Shown here in pieces: positions 1 to 10,143 of a stretch of DNA of 64,000 bases; the first letter of the stretch is position 1, and each line of letters starts with the position of its first letter. Location: NCBI RefSeq assembly GCF_001424945.1, contig NZ_LMCW01000001.1:547632-611631 (forward strand). Direction: 5' to 3'. The translations under genes and the position numbers were made by a program. The DNA comes from Rhizobium sp. Root1203. Its GTDB lineage: Bacteria > Pseudomonadota > Alphaproteobacteria > Rhizobiales > Rhizobiaceae. Below the pieces are notes generated by a model. The model made no database searches and was not told where the DNA came from. It saw nothing but the letters and a program-made list of their open reading frames with translations.

Positions 1-3000
1 TCGGTCAACGAGGACGACCTGCCCGGCGGCAACGACCATGGCCGGCCGGAATCGAGAAACGTATCCGGCAATCTGAACATCTCCTGGGGTGCTGACGATG
101 ACGATGTGGGCGGCCGCAACGACGGGGCCGGCCGGTCTTTGGCCTTCGCTTCGGTCGGCAATGCCGTTTCGGCAGTGGACAGCCTGAACCACGCCATCGC
201 GCTGACGTCGAACGGCGTGGCGCTGACCTATACGCTCTCGGACAACGGCACGAAGCTGGTTGCGACCGCGCACGGCGAGACGATCTTCACCGTCACGGTG
301 AATGATGACGCCAGCGGCAGCTACGAGTTCAAGCTGCAGGGTACGCTCGACCAGAACGTTCAGGGCGAAGATGCGCTGAAACTGACCTTCCATACGGTTG
401 CGACGGATTCCGACGGCGACCCGAAGAACGTGGACTTCGCGGTGTCTGTGGTCGACGACGCGCCGCTGGCGATCGGCCAGGTCTTCACGCGTTATGTCGA
501 AGAGGAAGAGCTTTCGGGCGGCAACGAGGACGATCTCCCGGGCGGTATTGCTCCTGATGCGGATGGCAACTACCCGTTTGTGGGTCACCAGAATCTGACG
601 ACGAACAGTGCGGGCGGTCCGCTCAACATCCTCTGGGGTGCCGATGACAGCAACACGGTTGCCAACGGCGGCGTCGGCGGCCTCGGCGACCGGTCGGTGG
701 TGTTCGAAGCCGCGCCGGGACAGGGTTTTGCCTCGATCGTCACGGCCAAGAGCGGCGACCAGGCGATCGCCCTGGGCGACCTGACCTCGGGCGGCCAGCC
801 TCTGAGCTATGCGCTGTCTGCCAACGGCACGGTGCTGACGGCGACTGCCGGCGGCCATACGGTATTCACGGTGACGCTGACGGACACGGGCTCCGGCGGC
901 TACAACTTCGTCCTGTCGGGCGTCCTCGATCATCCGGTGAAGGCATCGGGCGCATCGCTGGAAGACGTCCTGTCGCTGAGCTTCAACGCCACCGTGCGCG
1001 ATGCCGACGGCGACAAGATCGTCACGAACTTCACCATCGGCGTCATCGACGACAGCCCCGTCATCGGCGCCCCCCAGACCGTCACCATTCAAGAAGCCGG
1101 CCACCTCGACCTGTTGTCGAACGGCAGCTTCGAGCAGGACAGCCTTGCCGGCGGCCAGGGCGGCGTGATTTCCGACGTCAAGGGCAACTATACCTATGGC
1201 ACGCCTGCTGGCTGGACGCTCACCGGCGGAGCCGGCGGCGTGTATGCCCCGAGCGGCAATATCGTCGATGCGGCCGGGCATGACGGCGGCAATGTCGCCT
1301 GGCTGCGCGAAGGCGCGACCCTTGCCAGGGACACGGGCACCACGCTCGTGGCGGGCCAGGTCTATTCCATCCATTTCGACGTCGGAAACCGCACCGACCA
1401 GGGATTTGGCGGCGGCACCGTCAGCCTGATCGCCACGCACAACGGCGAAACCGTGGTTCTGTCGCACCTCGATCTTCCAGTGCCGGCAGACGGCAAGTGG
1501 GCGCCGGTCGACCTCAACACGCCGCTGATCGGCAGCGACTATGCCGGCTGGCAGCTGCATGTGGAAATCAAGCAGACCAGCGACGGCAACCAGATCCTGA
1601 TCGACGATGTCGAGCTGCAGCATTTCACCGCTGAGGTTGCGCAGGGTTCGCTTGCCATCGGCTGGGGCGCGGACAACGACGTATCGTTGCGCTCGGTCGG
1701 CTTCGACGGCGTCCAGAACGTTTCGGGTCTGGCCTCGAATGGCCAGGCGATCCACTATGAATTCGCGCCGGGCGGCAGCCTTCTCAAGGCGCTTTCCGCA
1801 GACGGCCGCCTGATCTTTACCGTTGAACTGTCGAAGGATACCGGCCAGTTCAAGTTCACCCTGCTGGACAGCCTGGATCAGAGCGGCGTTTCGTCGGCGG
1901 TCAAGTTCAACTTCACCGCGACGGACGCCGATGGCGACAAGGCATCGAGCAGCTTCACGGTCAACGTCGCCGACACCGCGCCTTCCCTGCTTGGGGAGCT
2001 TCCGGTCGGGATGGTCTCCGAGGACGGTGTGAAGTCGACCGGCAACCAATCGCTCGGCATTTCCTGGGGCGCTGACGACAACAACAGCGGCATCACCAAC
2101 AACCGCTCGGTTTCGTTCGGCAATTCCCAGCCTATGGGGCTCTTTTCGAACGGCAATCCGGTCACCTATATCTTCAATGCCGAGAGAACGGTGCTGACGG
2201 CCATGGCCGGCGGCCAGGACGTCTTCATCGTCACCCTGACGGATCGGGCGAGCGGCGCCTATGCATTCGAGTTGCTGCAGCCGCTCGACCACGCGGCACC
2301 TGTCAACGGCTCGCAGTTTCTCGACCTCAAATTCGGCTTCACGGCGACCGACAGCGACGGCGATACCGCGCCCGGCACCTTCACCGTGCGGGTCGATGCC
2401 GCCGGCTCGATCGGCTCGATCCACTACGACAATCTGACGACAGGCGTCTTCGTCAACCTCAGCAATTCGGCGCAGACCGTCGGCACCGAAACGGTCGCCG
2501 CACACATGGCCTACGACCGGACCGGCGTGGACGGCGGCAACGTCGTCGGCCATGACGCGCTCGGCGCCACCGTCGATGCGTTCGGCTCCAAGGGCAACGA
2601 CATCCTGATCGGCGGCGACGAAGGCAATCGCCTGGTCGGCAACTCAGGCGACGACCTCATTATCGGCGGCAAGGGCAGCGATACGCTCGAAGGCGGCGAA
2701 GGCGACGATACGCTCAAGCTTGGCGCAGACATCACCGACGCAAAGAACTACGGTCCCCGCACGATCGATCTCGGCAACGGGCACTTCGAAAAGCTCGGCC
2801 TCGACGGCCTTGCCGGAACGACCGACGCGATCATAGGCGGCACCGGGCACGACACGGTTGTGCTCGACCGGGAAGGCTCGGCGGGCTTCGTTCTCGACGC
2901 GCTCAACCCGCAGAGCCCTGCCTTCTCCGGCATCGAAGAGGTAGTCGGAACCGATGGCAACGATATCATTCTGGTAAAGGCGGACTACACCAGCGATCTG

Positions 3001-6000
3001 CCCGACGGTGGCATCAAGATCGACGGCGGCGACGGCAACGACGCGATCGGCGGCGGCAAGGGTGCCGACACCCTGATCGGCGGCAAGGGCGACGACCTGA
3101 TTGCCGGCCTCGACGGCGACGACACGATCACCGGCGGCGAGGGCAACGACCGCCTCTACGGCGGCAACGGCAACGACACCGTCAGCGGCGGCGACGGCAA
3201 CGACGTCATCGAAGGCGGCGGCGGAGCCGACAATCTCAGTGGCGGCGACGGCAACGACCGGATCATCGCGGGCACCGAACAGATCGCCAATGGCGGCTTC
3301 AAGGGCCCGGCGGAAGTCATCGTCGGCAACAATGGGCAGAAGGCCGACCTCGGCGGCGGCTGGACCGTCAGCGGCGGCTCGGTCGACCTCGTCGTCTCGC
3401 AGGGCAGCCTCAACGCCGATTTCCCGGCCGGTGTCAACGCGGTCGACATGCAGGGCGTCTCCACCGGAGCGATCGCCCAGACCTTCGCGACCGAAGCCGG
3501 CAAGATCTACACCGTCAGCTTCCTGCAGTCGACCAACCCGGATCTGCTCGGCCATACCTCCGAGACGACGTCGGCGGTCACCGTCAGCGCCGGAGCTGCG
3601 TCGCAGACGTTCACCGATTACGCCCGCGAAGGCACGACATGGGGGACGGTAGCGAGCACCTTCATCGAGCGCACCTTCACCTTTACGGCGACCGGCAGCG
3701 AGACAACGTTGACTTTCTCAGCCGTCGGCGCCAGCCCCTACGGCTCGCTGATCGCCGAGGTCTCCGTCAGCCAGGTTCCTGTCGGCACCGTTGCCGGCGC
3801 GACCATCGACGGCGGTGCAGGCAACGACATCCTCACCGGCGGCGCGGGCAATGACGTCATCCACGGCGGGATCGGCAACGATCTGATCCGCGGCGGCGAC
3901 GGCAACGACACCATCACGGGCGACGACGGCGACGACTTCCTGTCCGGCGGCAGGGGCGGCGACAACCTGAGCGGCGGTGCCGGCAACGACACCTTCGTCG
4001 TCGGCACGGACGCCATCGCATCCGGCACCCGCGTCTTCGACCTCGGCAACGGGGCACATCTGGATGTCAGCATCCAGGGCCTTGCCGGCACGGGAGACAC
4101 GATCAGCGGCGGCAGCGGCTACGACAAGATCAACCTCGACAACGGCACCGCCCCCGGTTTCGTCTACGATGCCTACAGCTTTCCGGGCGTCATCTCCGGC
4201 ATCGAGGAAATCGAAGGTACGGCGGGCAACGACGTCATACTGGTCGCCGCGGACTACACCAGCGACGCAACCGGCGGCGGCATCACCATCGATGGTGGCG
4301 CCGGCAACGACAAGATCGGCGGCGGTAAGGGCAACGACCATCTGATCGGCGGCTCCGGCGACGACCTGATCTCCGGTCTGGCAGGCGACGACACGCTGGA
4401 AGGCGGCGCCGGCAACGACACGATTTATGGTGGAACGGGCAACGACATCCTGCGCGGCGGCGATGGCGATGACATGCTTGACGGCGGCGAGGGCGACGAT
4501 CGTCTCGACGGGGGCAGCGGCGACGACGTTCTCATCGGCGGCAAGGGCGACGACGCCCTGATCGGCGGAGCCGGCAACGACCTGTTCAAGTATACCGTCG
4601 GTGATGGCAACGACCGCATCAACGGCGGCGGGGAGACAGGCTCGCAAGCGCCGAACTACGATATCCTCGAAATTGCCGGCGACGCCCAGAACCGGGACTT
4701 TGCGATCGGTAAACTCGACAAGGACGCTGCCGGCAACATCGAGGCCTATCCGTTGGATCTCGCCGATGTCACGGTAAGCTATACGGGGGCAGGCGCTGCC
4801 ACGATCCGCGCTGACGAGGTCGAGCGGATCGTCATCAATGCCGGCAGCGGAAACCACACGATCACCGTCGGCGATTTGACCGGGACAGCGATTGCGCCTT
4901 CGACGATCGTGATCAACACCAGTTCCGGCAAGGACGAGATCGACCTGACGACGCTCGCCGGCACCAAGGTTGAGATCAACGACTCGGATCCGACGACGTC
5001 AGGCGATACCGATACCGTGAAGCTCGCCGGCCATTGGACCGACTACACGATTACCCAGGCGGGCGACACCTTCACCTTCACCCGCGGCAATACGGTGGTA
5101 GCGACGGCGACGAACATCGAGAAATTCTCGTTCGCCGCCGACATCGGCGGCGGCCACGACGGCGTCGTGCTGGCGGCGGACCTGTTGAACGATGTTCCGG
5201 TCGCACACGCGGACAGCGCATCGGTGACCGAAGCCGGCGGCGTCGACAACGCCAGACCAGGGGTCGCCGAGGCGACGGGCAACGTGCTCGGAAACGACAC
5301 CGATGCCGACGCCTACGATACCAAGGTCGTCAGCCAGGTCGGCGATACAGCCTTGGCGATCGGCGGCGAGGCGGTAATCAGCGGCAAATACGGCAGCCTC
5401 ACCATCCACTCGAATGGAAGCTACAGCTATGCCCTGAACAACGATGCGGAGGCGACACAGAAGCTGGGCCAAGACGAACTGGCGAAGGATAGCTTCTCTT
5501 ACGTGGTGAAGGATGCGCACGGTCTGACCAGCACGGCATCGCTGGAGGTTGCGATCCATGGCAGCAACGATGCCACGGGGATCGACCTCGACAGCACCGC
5601 CGCGGGCAACGGCGCCTTGACGACGGCAGTCGAGCAGACGGCGCAGCAATTCGCATGGCAGGCGACGCTTAAGGACGTCGATTCCTCGACACTGGAATCG
5701 ATGACCCTGACGCTCGGCAACAGACTGGACGGCGCCGCCGAGAGTCTGACACTGAACGCGACCGCAGCTGCCAGGGCAGACCTCGAACATCTGACGGTGA
5801 ACGTCACCGCCGACGGCCTGTCGATCATCGGGTCCGCCTCCGCCGACGCCTACCAGACGATCCTGCGCAACATCGTCTACCTGAACAGTAGCGACAACCC
5901 GCATGCCTCGGTCGACCGCACGGTCACTGTCGTCGTCAACGATGGTCATGAGGACAGTGCCGCGCAGGTGGCAACCATTCACATTCAGCCTAGCAACGAT

Positions 6001-9000
6001 GCACCGGCATTGACTGGCAGCTTGAGCGCAACCGTCGTCGAAGGCCAGAGCCATACACTAACGGCGCAGGAACTCGGCTACACCGATCCGGACAACCAGG
6101 ATACTGAGGTGGTCTTCAGGGTCTCGGGCGTGACGAACGGCACGATCACCAACAACGGCGCTCCTGCCATCTCATTTACCGCCCACGAACTCGAGCAAGG
6201 CTTGATCGCCTTCAAGCACGACGGTTCAGAGGGGCTGGCGGCGACCTTCCAGATCACCGTCGACGATATCAACCAGGAGAATTCCCCTCCCACCGCCCGC
6301 CCTTTCAACATTACCGTCTCTCCTGTGAGCGACGGGGTCGCTACCTTGTCCGTAGCCGACATCACCCAGCAGGCTGGTGCGCCGAAGGTCGGCGACGTGC
6401 TCCATGCGACGATTGCAACGCACGATCCGGACGGCGGTGAAAGCGGCACTGTGATCTATCATTGGCTGCGCGGTACGGCGGAGATTTCCGGCGCAACCGG
6501 AGAATCCTACACAGCCACGGCTGACGACGCCGGCTTCAAGATCTCGGTCTATGCCACCTACACGGACGGGCAAGGCCTGTCCAATACCACAGCGCCCGTC
6601 GCGATGGCGGATGCCGTCACAGCGGCAAATCATGCGCCGGTGGCAAACGATGACATCGTCATCACGAACAGCGGATCGATCTCCATCCCGGATTGGGTCC
6701 TTCTGCTGAACGACAAGGACGCCGACGGAAATCCCCTGACGATTACCGGTGTTGGCAACGCCGGCTGGGACAGCGTAGGACATCCACAGGGTGCAACCTC
6801 GCTAACGTTCGACGACTGGTTCTTCTCGCCGGCCGGAGGATCTTTCGATTACCGGTCTTCTGACGGCAAGCTGACAGACTCGGGACACGTTGATGTCAAC
6901 TATCAGTCCACGTGGCTCTGGCAGCCGCTGACGGGAACGGGTGCCGACGAAATATTTGTCGGAGACAACAGCGGGACTGCGTTTTATGCGGACGGCGGCA
7001 ATGACGTCCTGATTGGCAATGGCGGCAACGATGCACTTTATGGCGGCGCCGGGAGCGATCTCTATGTCTTTGGAGTGAATGACGGCGACGACTGGATCAG
7101 CGACAGCAGCGGCACGGACACCATCCTGGTCGCGGCAAACGGTGCGGAGTTGTCTTCGCTGAACGCGTTCGACAACGACACCGGCGCGGGAAAAGGCGAT
7201 CTGGTCATCGATATCGGAAACAGTTCGGTGACAATCGACGGTCATTTCAACGGAGACGGCGATCAAGTCGAGAAGATCTCGTTCGACGGCGCGTCGATCA
7301 ACGGATACAAGCTTGGCTCTGGCAGTTACCTGATCGATGCTCACGATCCGTCCAACGCTGGTGGTGCGCGTACGGTCGATCTATCCCAGACTGTGACTGA
7401 CAACTTTATAGCTGGTGAAGCTGGGTCCTCGGACAACATAGCCGGCGGTACGGGCAAGGATCTCATTTTTGGTTCCGACAGGAACGACACGTTGAATGGC
7501 AATGCCGGCGACGACTACTTGAACGGCGGAGCGGGCGACGACATTCTGATCGGTGGTGCGGGTAATGACACCTTGGTCGGGGCGGCCGGGGCCGACAGTT
7601 TGACGGGTGGCACTGGTCTGGATACGTTTGTTTTCAAGACAGGCGATTCAACGGTCGGCTCCTACGACATCGTCACTGATTTCAGCACTGCCGACAACGA
7701 CAAGATCGTGTTGCCATTGTCTCCCGTCGTCGCAACAACTGGAACGTTTTCGGGTTCCTATGGCAAGATCGACGGTGTCTCGGTGACGGGGTTCAAGCTG
7801 GTCGACGGCATTGTGACGTTCGTCCATAGTGGTGGCGGCGCGATCGCGATATCGTCTGCAAAAGCAATAGGCGACGCTGCCAATATCCTGACGAAGATCG
7901 ATTTCGGCAACAGCGGTGCCACAGTCGCATTTGCAGCAACGATCGAGCAGGTGAACCACACGCTTGTGTTCCAACAGGGCGGCGACAAGGTCAGCGACGG
8001 AACCGACACACTTATCGACCTTGCGAAGGTCACTGTGCCGAGCAACCTTTCGACGTTGGTCGGCGCCTCGGGGTCTAGCAAGGCCATCGACCCCATCATC
8101 CTCGACCTCGACCACAACGGCGTCGCGCTGACCTCGCTCGATCACGGCGTCCAGTTCGACATCAATGCCGATGGTCACAAGGATCAGATCGCCTGGACGG
8201 CCGGCAGCGACGGCATCCTCGCCTATGACGTGGACGGCAACGGCAAGATCGACAACGGCAGCGAGATCTTCTCGCCGCACTTTGCCGGAGGCACCTACGT
8301 GGATGGTCTGGCAGCGCTCGCAACGCTCGACAGCAACCATGACGGCAAGATCGATGCGGGCGACGATGCCTTCTCGAAGCTCACCGTCTGGCAGGACCTG
8401 AACCACAACGGCATCACCGACAGCGGCGAACTATCGAGCCTGGCCGATCACGCGATCGCCAGCCTCTCGCTGGAGGCCCACGCATCGGGTACGGAGATCA
8501 ACGGCCAGTCGATCCTCGCCGATGGCAGCTACACGCTGACGGACGGTTCGACCGGCCACTTCGTCGAGGTCGCCTTCGACACGACGCTCGGCGGCGAGAG
8601 CGGTGCCGGTGCCTACTCGCTGATCGGCAGCGACGGTGACGACACTCTCTCGGGCAGCGGCGGCATGTACACCATCTCGGGCGGGGCAGGGGCCGATACC
8701 TTCGTTCTCGACACCGATGCGCTTGCGGACGTCAAGCTCGTCGACGTGATCACCGACTACAAGGCTGGCGAAGGCGATACGCTCGACGTGTCGAAGCTTC
8801 TCGACAGCCTGCTTGGCCGCGAGGCGACCGAAACCGACGCACTTTCGAGCGTCAGGGCGACCGTCAGTGGTGCGGACACCGTGGTCAGCGTCAACGCCAA
8901 CGGCGGCTGGCACGACGTGGCGGTTCTGCAGAACACCACGGAAGCGGTGAAGATCCTGTTCGACGACAAGCACGACGCGGTCACCGCGCCGCATGTCGGC

Positions 9001-9003
9001 TGA
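1..9003 (+). CDS. Giant RTX adhesin secreted by type I system (5' end missing)
   Basis: The frame is open from base 1, so the gene begins outside the window; about 3000 residues are visible. In window residues: four DUF5801/T1SS-143-like beta modules (about 20-155, 200-350, 544-660, 681-800), each ending in a DSDGD-type motif; a jellyroll-like ligand domain at 370-540; RTX nonapeptide blocks (GGxGxDxxx) at 863-907, 1004-1090, 1271-1333, 1430-1530 and 2477-2537; a DUF642 / choice-of-anchor-C-like domain at 1094-1260; a VCBS-like repeat at 1733-1857; a cadherin-like repeat at 2000-2110; EF-hand-like Asp/Asn-rich loops at 2695-2807; and a C-terminal RTX-like secretion target. The family consists of calcium-stiffened surface adhesins for biofilm or host attachment, exported in one step. 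The nearby type I exporter is the likely route. The substrate bound by the domains is unknown. Confidence 0.9.
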   Translation, partial: SVNEDDLPGGNDHGRPESRNVSGNLNISWGADDDDVGGRNDGAGRSLAFASVGNAVSAVDSLNHAIALTSNGVALTYTLSDNGTKLVATAHGETIFTVTVNDDASGSYEFKLQGTLDQNVQGEDALKLTFHTVATDSDGDPKNVDFAVSVVDDAPLAIGQVFTRYVEEEELSGGNEDDLPGGIAPDADGNYPFVGHQNLTTNSAGGPLNILWGADDSNTVANGGVGGLGDRSVVFEAAPGQGFASIVTAKSGDQAIALGDLTSGGQPLSYALSANGTVLTATAGGHTVFTVTLTDTGSGGYNFVLSGVLDHPVKASGASLEDVLSLSFNATVRDADGDKIVTNFTIGVIDDSPVIGAPQTVTIQEAGHLDLLSNGSFEQDSLAGGQGGVISDVKGNYTYGTPAGWTLTGGAGGVYAPSGNIVDAAGHDGGNVAWLREGATLARDTGTTLVAGQVYSIHFDVGNRTDQGFGGGTVSLIATHNGETVVLSHLDLPVPADGKWAPVDLNTPLIGSDYAGWQLHVEIKQTSDGNQILIDDVELQHFTAEVAQGSLAIGWGADNDVSLRSVGFDGVQNVSGLASNGQAIHYEFAPGGSLLKALSADGRLIFTVELSKDTGQFKFTLLDSLDQSGVSSAVKFNFTATDADGDKASSSFTVNVADTAPSLLGELPVGMVSEDGVKSTGNQSLGISWGADDNNSGITNNRSVSFGNSQPMGLFSNGNPVTYIFNAERTVLTAMAGGQDVFIVTLTDRASGAYAFELLQPLDHAAPVNGSQFLDLKFGFTATDSDGDTAPGTFTVRVDAAGSIGSIHYDNLTTGVFVNLSNSAQTVGTETVAAHMAYDRTGVDGGNVVGHDALGATVDAFGSKGNDILIGGDEGNRLVGNSGDDLIIGGKGSDTLEGGEGDDTLKLGADITDAKNYGPRTIDLGNGHFEKLGLDGLAGTTDAIIGGTGHDTVVLDREGSAGFVLDALNPQSPAFSGIEEVVGTDGNDIILVKADYTSDLPDGGIKIDGGDGNDAIGGGKGADTLIGGKGDDLIAGLDGDDTITGGEGNDRLYGGNGNDTVSGGDGNDVIEGGGGADNLSGGDGNDRIIAGTEQIANGGFKGPAEVIVGNNGQKADLGGGWTVSGGSVDLVVSQGSLNADFPAGVNAVDMQGVSTGAIAQTFATEAGKIYTVSFLQSTNPDLLGHTSETTSAVTVSAGAASQTFTDYAREGTTWGTVASTFIERTFTFTATGSETTLTFSAVGASPYGSLIAEVSVSQVPVGTVAGATIDGGAGNDILTGGAGNDVIHGGIGNDLIRGGDGNDTITGDDGDDFLSGGRGGDNLSGGAGNDTFVVGTDAIASGTRVFDLGNGAHLDVSIQGLAGTGDTISGGSGYDKINLDNGTAPGFVYDAYSFPGVISGIEEIEGTAGNDVILVAADYTSDATGGGITIDGGAGNDKIGGGKGNDHLIGGSGDDLISGLAGDDTLEGGAGNDTIYGGTGNDILRGGDGDDMLDGGEGDDRLDGGSGDDVLIGGKGDDALIGGAGNDLFKYTVGDGNDRINGGGETGSQAPNYDILEIAGDAQNRDFAIGKLDKDAAGNIEAYPLDLADVTVSYTGAGAATIRADEVERIVINAGSGNHTITVGDLTGTAIAPSTIVINTSSGKDEIDLTTLAGTKVEINDSDPTTSGDTDTVKLAGHWTDYTITQAGDTFTFTRGNTVVATATNIEKFSFAADIGGGHDGVVLAADLLNDVPVAHADSASVTEAGGVDNARPGVAEATGNVLGNDTDADAYDTKVVSQVGDTALAIGGEAVISGKYGSLTIHSNGSYSYALNNDAEATQKLGQDELAKDSFSYVVKDAHGLTSTASLEVAIHGSNDATGIDLDSTAAGNGALTTAVEQTAQQFAWQATLKDVDSSTLESMTLTLGNRLDGAAESLTLNATAAARADLEHLTVNVTADGLSIIGSASADAYQTILRNIVYLNSSDNPHASVDRTVTVVVNDGHEDSAAQVATIHIQPSNDAPALTGSLSATVVEGQSHTLTAQELGYTDPDNQDTEVVFRVSGVTNGTITNNGAPAISFTAHELEQGLIAFKHDGSEGLAATFQITVDDINQENSPPTARPFNITVSPVSDGVATLSVADITQQAGAPKVGDVLHATIATHDPDGGESGTVIYHWLRGTAEISGATGESYTATADDAGFKISVYATYTDGQGLSNTTAPVAMADAVTAANHAPVANDDIVITNSGSISIPDWVLLLNDKDADGNPLTITGVGNAGWDSVGHPQGATSLTFDDWFFSPAGGSFDYRSSDGKLTDSGHVDVNYQSTWLWQPLTGTGADEIFVGDNSGTAFYADGGNDVLIGNGGNDALYGGAGSDLYVFGVNDGDDWISDSSGTDTILVAANGAELSSLNAFDNDTGAGKGDLVIDIGNSSVTIDGHFNGDGDQVEKISFDGASINGYKLGSGSYLIDAHDPSNAGGARTVDLSQTVTDNFIAGEAGSSDNIAGGTGKDLIFGSDRNDTLNGNAGDDYLNGGAGDDILIGGAGNDTLVGAAGADSLTGGTGLDTFVFKTGDSTVGSYDIVTDFSTADNDKIVLPLSPVVATTGTFSGSYGKIDGVSVTGFKLVDGIVTFVHSGGGAIAISSAKAIGDAANILTKIDFGNSGATVAFAATIEQVNHTLVFQQGGDKVSDGTDTLIDLAKVTVPSNLSTLVGASGSSKAIDPIILDLDHNGVALTSLDHGVQFDINADGHKDQIAWTAGSDGILAYDVDGNGKIDNGSEIFSPHFAGGTYVDGLAALATLDSNHDGKIDAGDDAFSKLTVWQDLNHNGITDSGELSSLADHAIASLSLEAHASGTEINGQSILADGSYTLTDGSTGHFVEVAFDTTLGGESGAGAYSLIGSDGDDTLSGSGGMYTISGGAGADTFVLDTDALADVKLVDVITDYKAGEGDTLDVSKLLDSLLGREATETDALSSVRATVSGADTVVSVNANGGWHDVAVLQNTTEAVKILFDDKHDAVTAPHVG

Positions 9004-9024
9004 TACGGCGATCCGATGAAACGG

Positions 9025-9048
9025 AAAAAGGCGCGTAAGCGCCTTTTT
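9025..9048 (+). terminator. Rho-independent terminator of the adhesin gene
   Basis: Arms aaaaaggcgc and gcgccttttt around a gtaa loop, ending in a T-run, begin 21 bases after the adhesin stop. The A-run on the left arm lets it also work on the opposite strand for the convergent GGDEF gene. Confidence 0.85.
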
Positions 9049-9145
9049 CTCGTTGCGCGACGGCGCGCCGTCGGTGTTCAGGCAATTCCAGCAAAAGTGC
9101 GCAGCGACTTTGCGTCCGGAATTGTGTAGAGACGCCGCGCTCGGC

Positions 9146-9910
9146 CTATGCTGCGGGCAGCCTGGAGATCGGCAGGGCTTCGTCCGCATCCGGGCCGCCG
9201 CGCTGCATGGCCATTTCGTCGGCCAGCTGGCGGATATGATTGAAATCGGTCGCACCTTCGAAGATGGCGCCGCCGAGGCGGATGTCGATCGACAGCGGCG
9301 CATCGCCGGCCGTGAATGCGGCCTCGGCGACGCGACGGCGAACGCGGGTTCCGACGTCCTGTGCATTCTCGACCGAGGCACCCGGAAGGAAGACGCCGAG
9401 TTCGTTGGAGGCAAGGCGGGCGACCAGGTCGCCGCTTCTGACCGAGGTCTGAATGATCGCCGCCAGCGACTGCATGACGGTGTCGGCCCATTGCGGGCCG
9501 TAGCGGCGATTGATGGCGTCGAGGCTCTCGATGACGACGGCGATCATCACACCGCCGGCGTCCGTGGCGATTCGTTTGCGGCGGTCGATGTAGTGCTCGA
9601 CAGCGGCGGCAAAGGCCGCGCCGTTCAGCGCCTTGGTAACGCTGTCGTGCCGTTGAGCATAGTTGACCGTTTCCTGCAGTTTTTTGATGTCGCTATTCTT
9701 CAGATGCAGGCTGATCAGAAGCGGAAATGCAACAAAAAGCGAAATAGCGGTGGCTCCGGCAAATCCTACCAAAAATGGTCGATCCGGAACGACAAGGTTT
9801 AAGATAAGTAAAACTCCGATGGAACCCGCTGCAAAGCAAAAGGCGCCGACTGCGGCTGTCCGGAGAGCTGAAATCAGTGTGGTGGAAGAGTAACGCTGGC
9901 CGAAATTCAT
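9146..9910 (-). CDS. Membrane protein with degenerate GGDEF domain
   Basis: This 254-residue protein has two hydrophobic segments (about residues 15-38 and 45-67) followed by a short linker and a GGDEF-type fold. The entry motif HDSVTKALN (normally HDxLTGLxN) and the overall pattern fit the family, but the active-site loop reads SNELG where GGDEF/GGEEF is expected. Diguanylate cyclase activity is therefore unlikely; a binding or scaffolding role is an inference. No EAL or HAMP domain is present, so it is not a standard LapD. It converges on the adhesin gene and diverges from the TolC-like gene, sharing the AT-rich region 9911-10143. The start ATG has only a weak ribosome binding site. Confidence 0.7.
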   Translation of the reverse strand: MNFGQRYSSTTLISALRTAAVGAFCFAAGSIGVLLILNLVVPDRPFLVGFAGATAISLFVAFPLLISLHLKNSDIKKLQETVNYAQRHDSVTKALNGAAFAAAVEHYIDRRKRIATDAGGVMIAVVIESLDAINRRYGPQWADTVMQSLAAIIQTSVRSGDLVARLASNELGVFLPGASVENAQDVGTRVRRRVAEAAFTAGDAPLSIDIRLGGAIFEGATDFNHIRQLADEMAMQRGGPDADEALPISRLPAA

Positions 9911-10143
9911 TGTGGGTCGAGTCCCTTTGAAAGTAACGCCAGATAAGCAGAAGCAGGAAAAGCCGGGTTTAAAAAAACCTGTAAAATTCTAGCTTTGCAG
10001 CGTTTTGCAGCGGAATTAACTGTCTCGGCAGTAAAGTCCCGTGCGATAATTGGAATGTGGAAAAATTGGTGTTACTTGTTTGCCGTAATTAGTTCTTCGG
10101 TATACGGGTAGCCGGTGAATTTTGATGTTGAGGGGCATCCGTC
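9911..10143. promoter_or_regulatory. AT-rich divergent regulatory region of the secretion locus
   Basis: About 230 bases, clearly richer in A+T than their surroundings, separate the degenerate GGDEF gene from the type I secretion operon. Runs of A and T (for example near 9967-9990 and 10055-10075) would fit a MucR/Ros-like silencer or a bent promoter, but no exact operator is recognised. A ribosome binding site gagggg (10130-10135) serves the TTG start at 10144. Confidence 0.5.

Noticed and set aside
2644..4857. Long minus-strand open frames (303 and 379 codons) opposite the RTX blocks
   Set aside because: They arise from the GC-rich repetitive Gly-Asp codons of the adhesin read in reverse; composition is low-complexity with no ribosome binding sites.
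9146..9910. Active diguanylate cyclase
   Set aside because: The catalytic loop is SNELG, not GGDEF or GGEEF.
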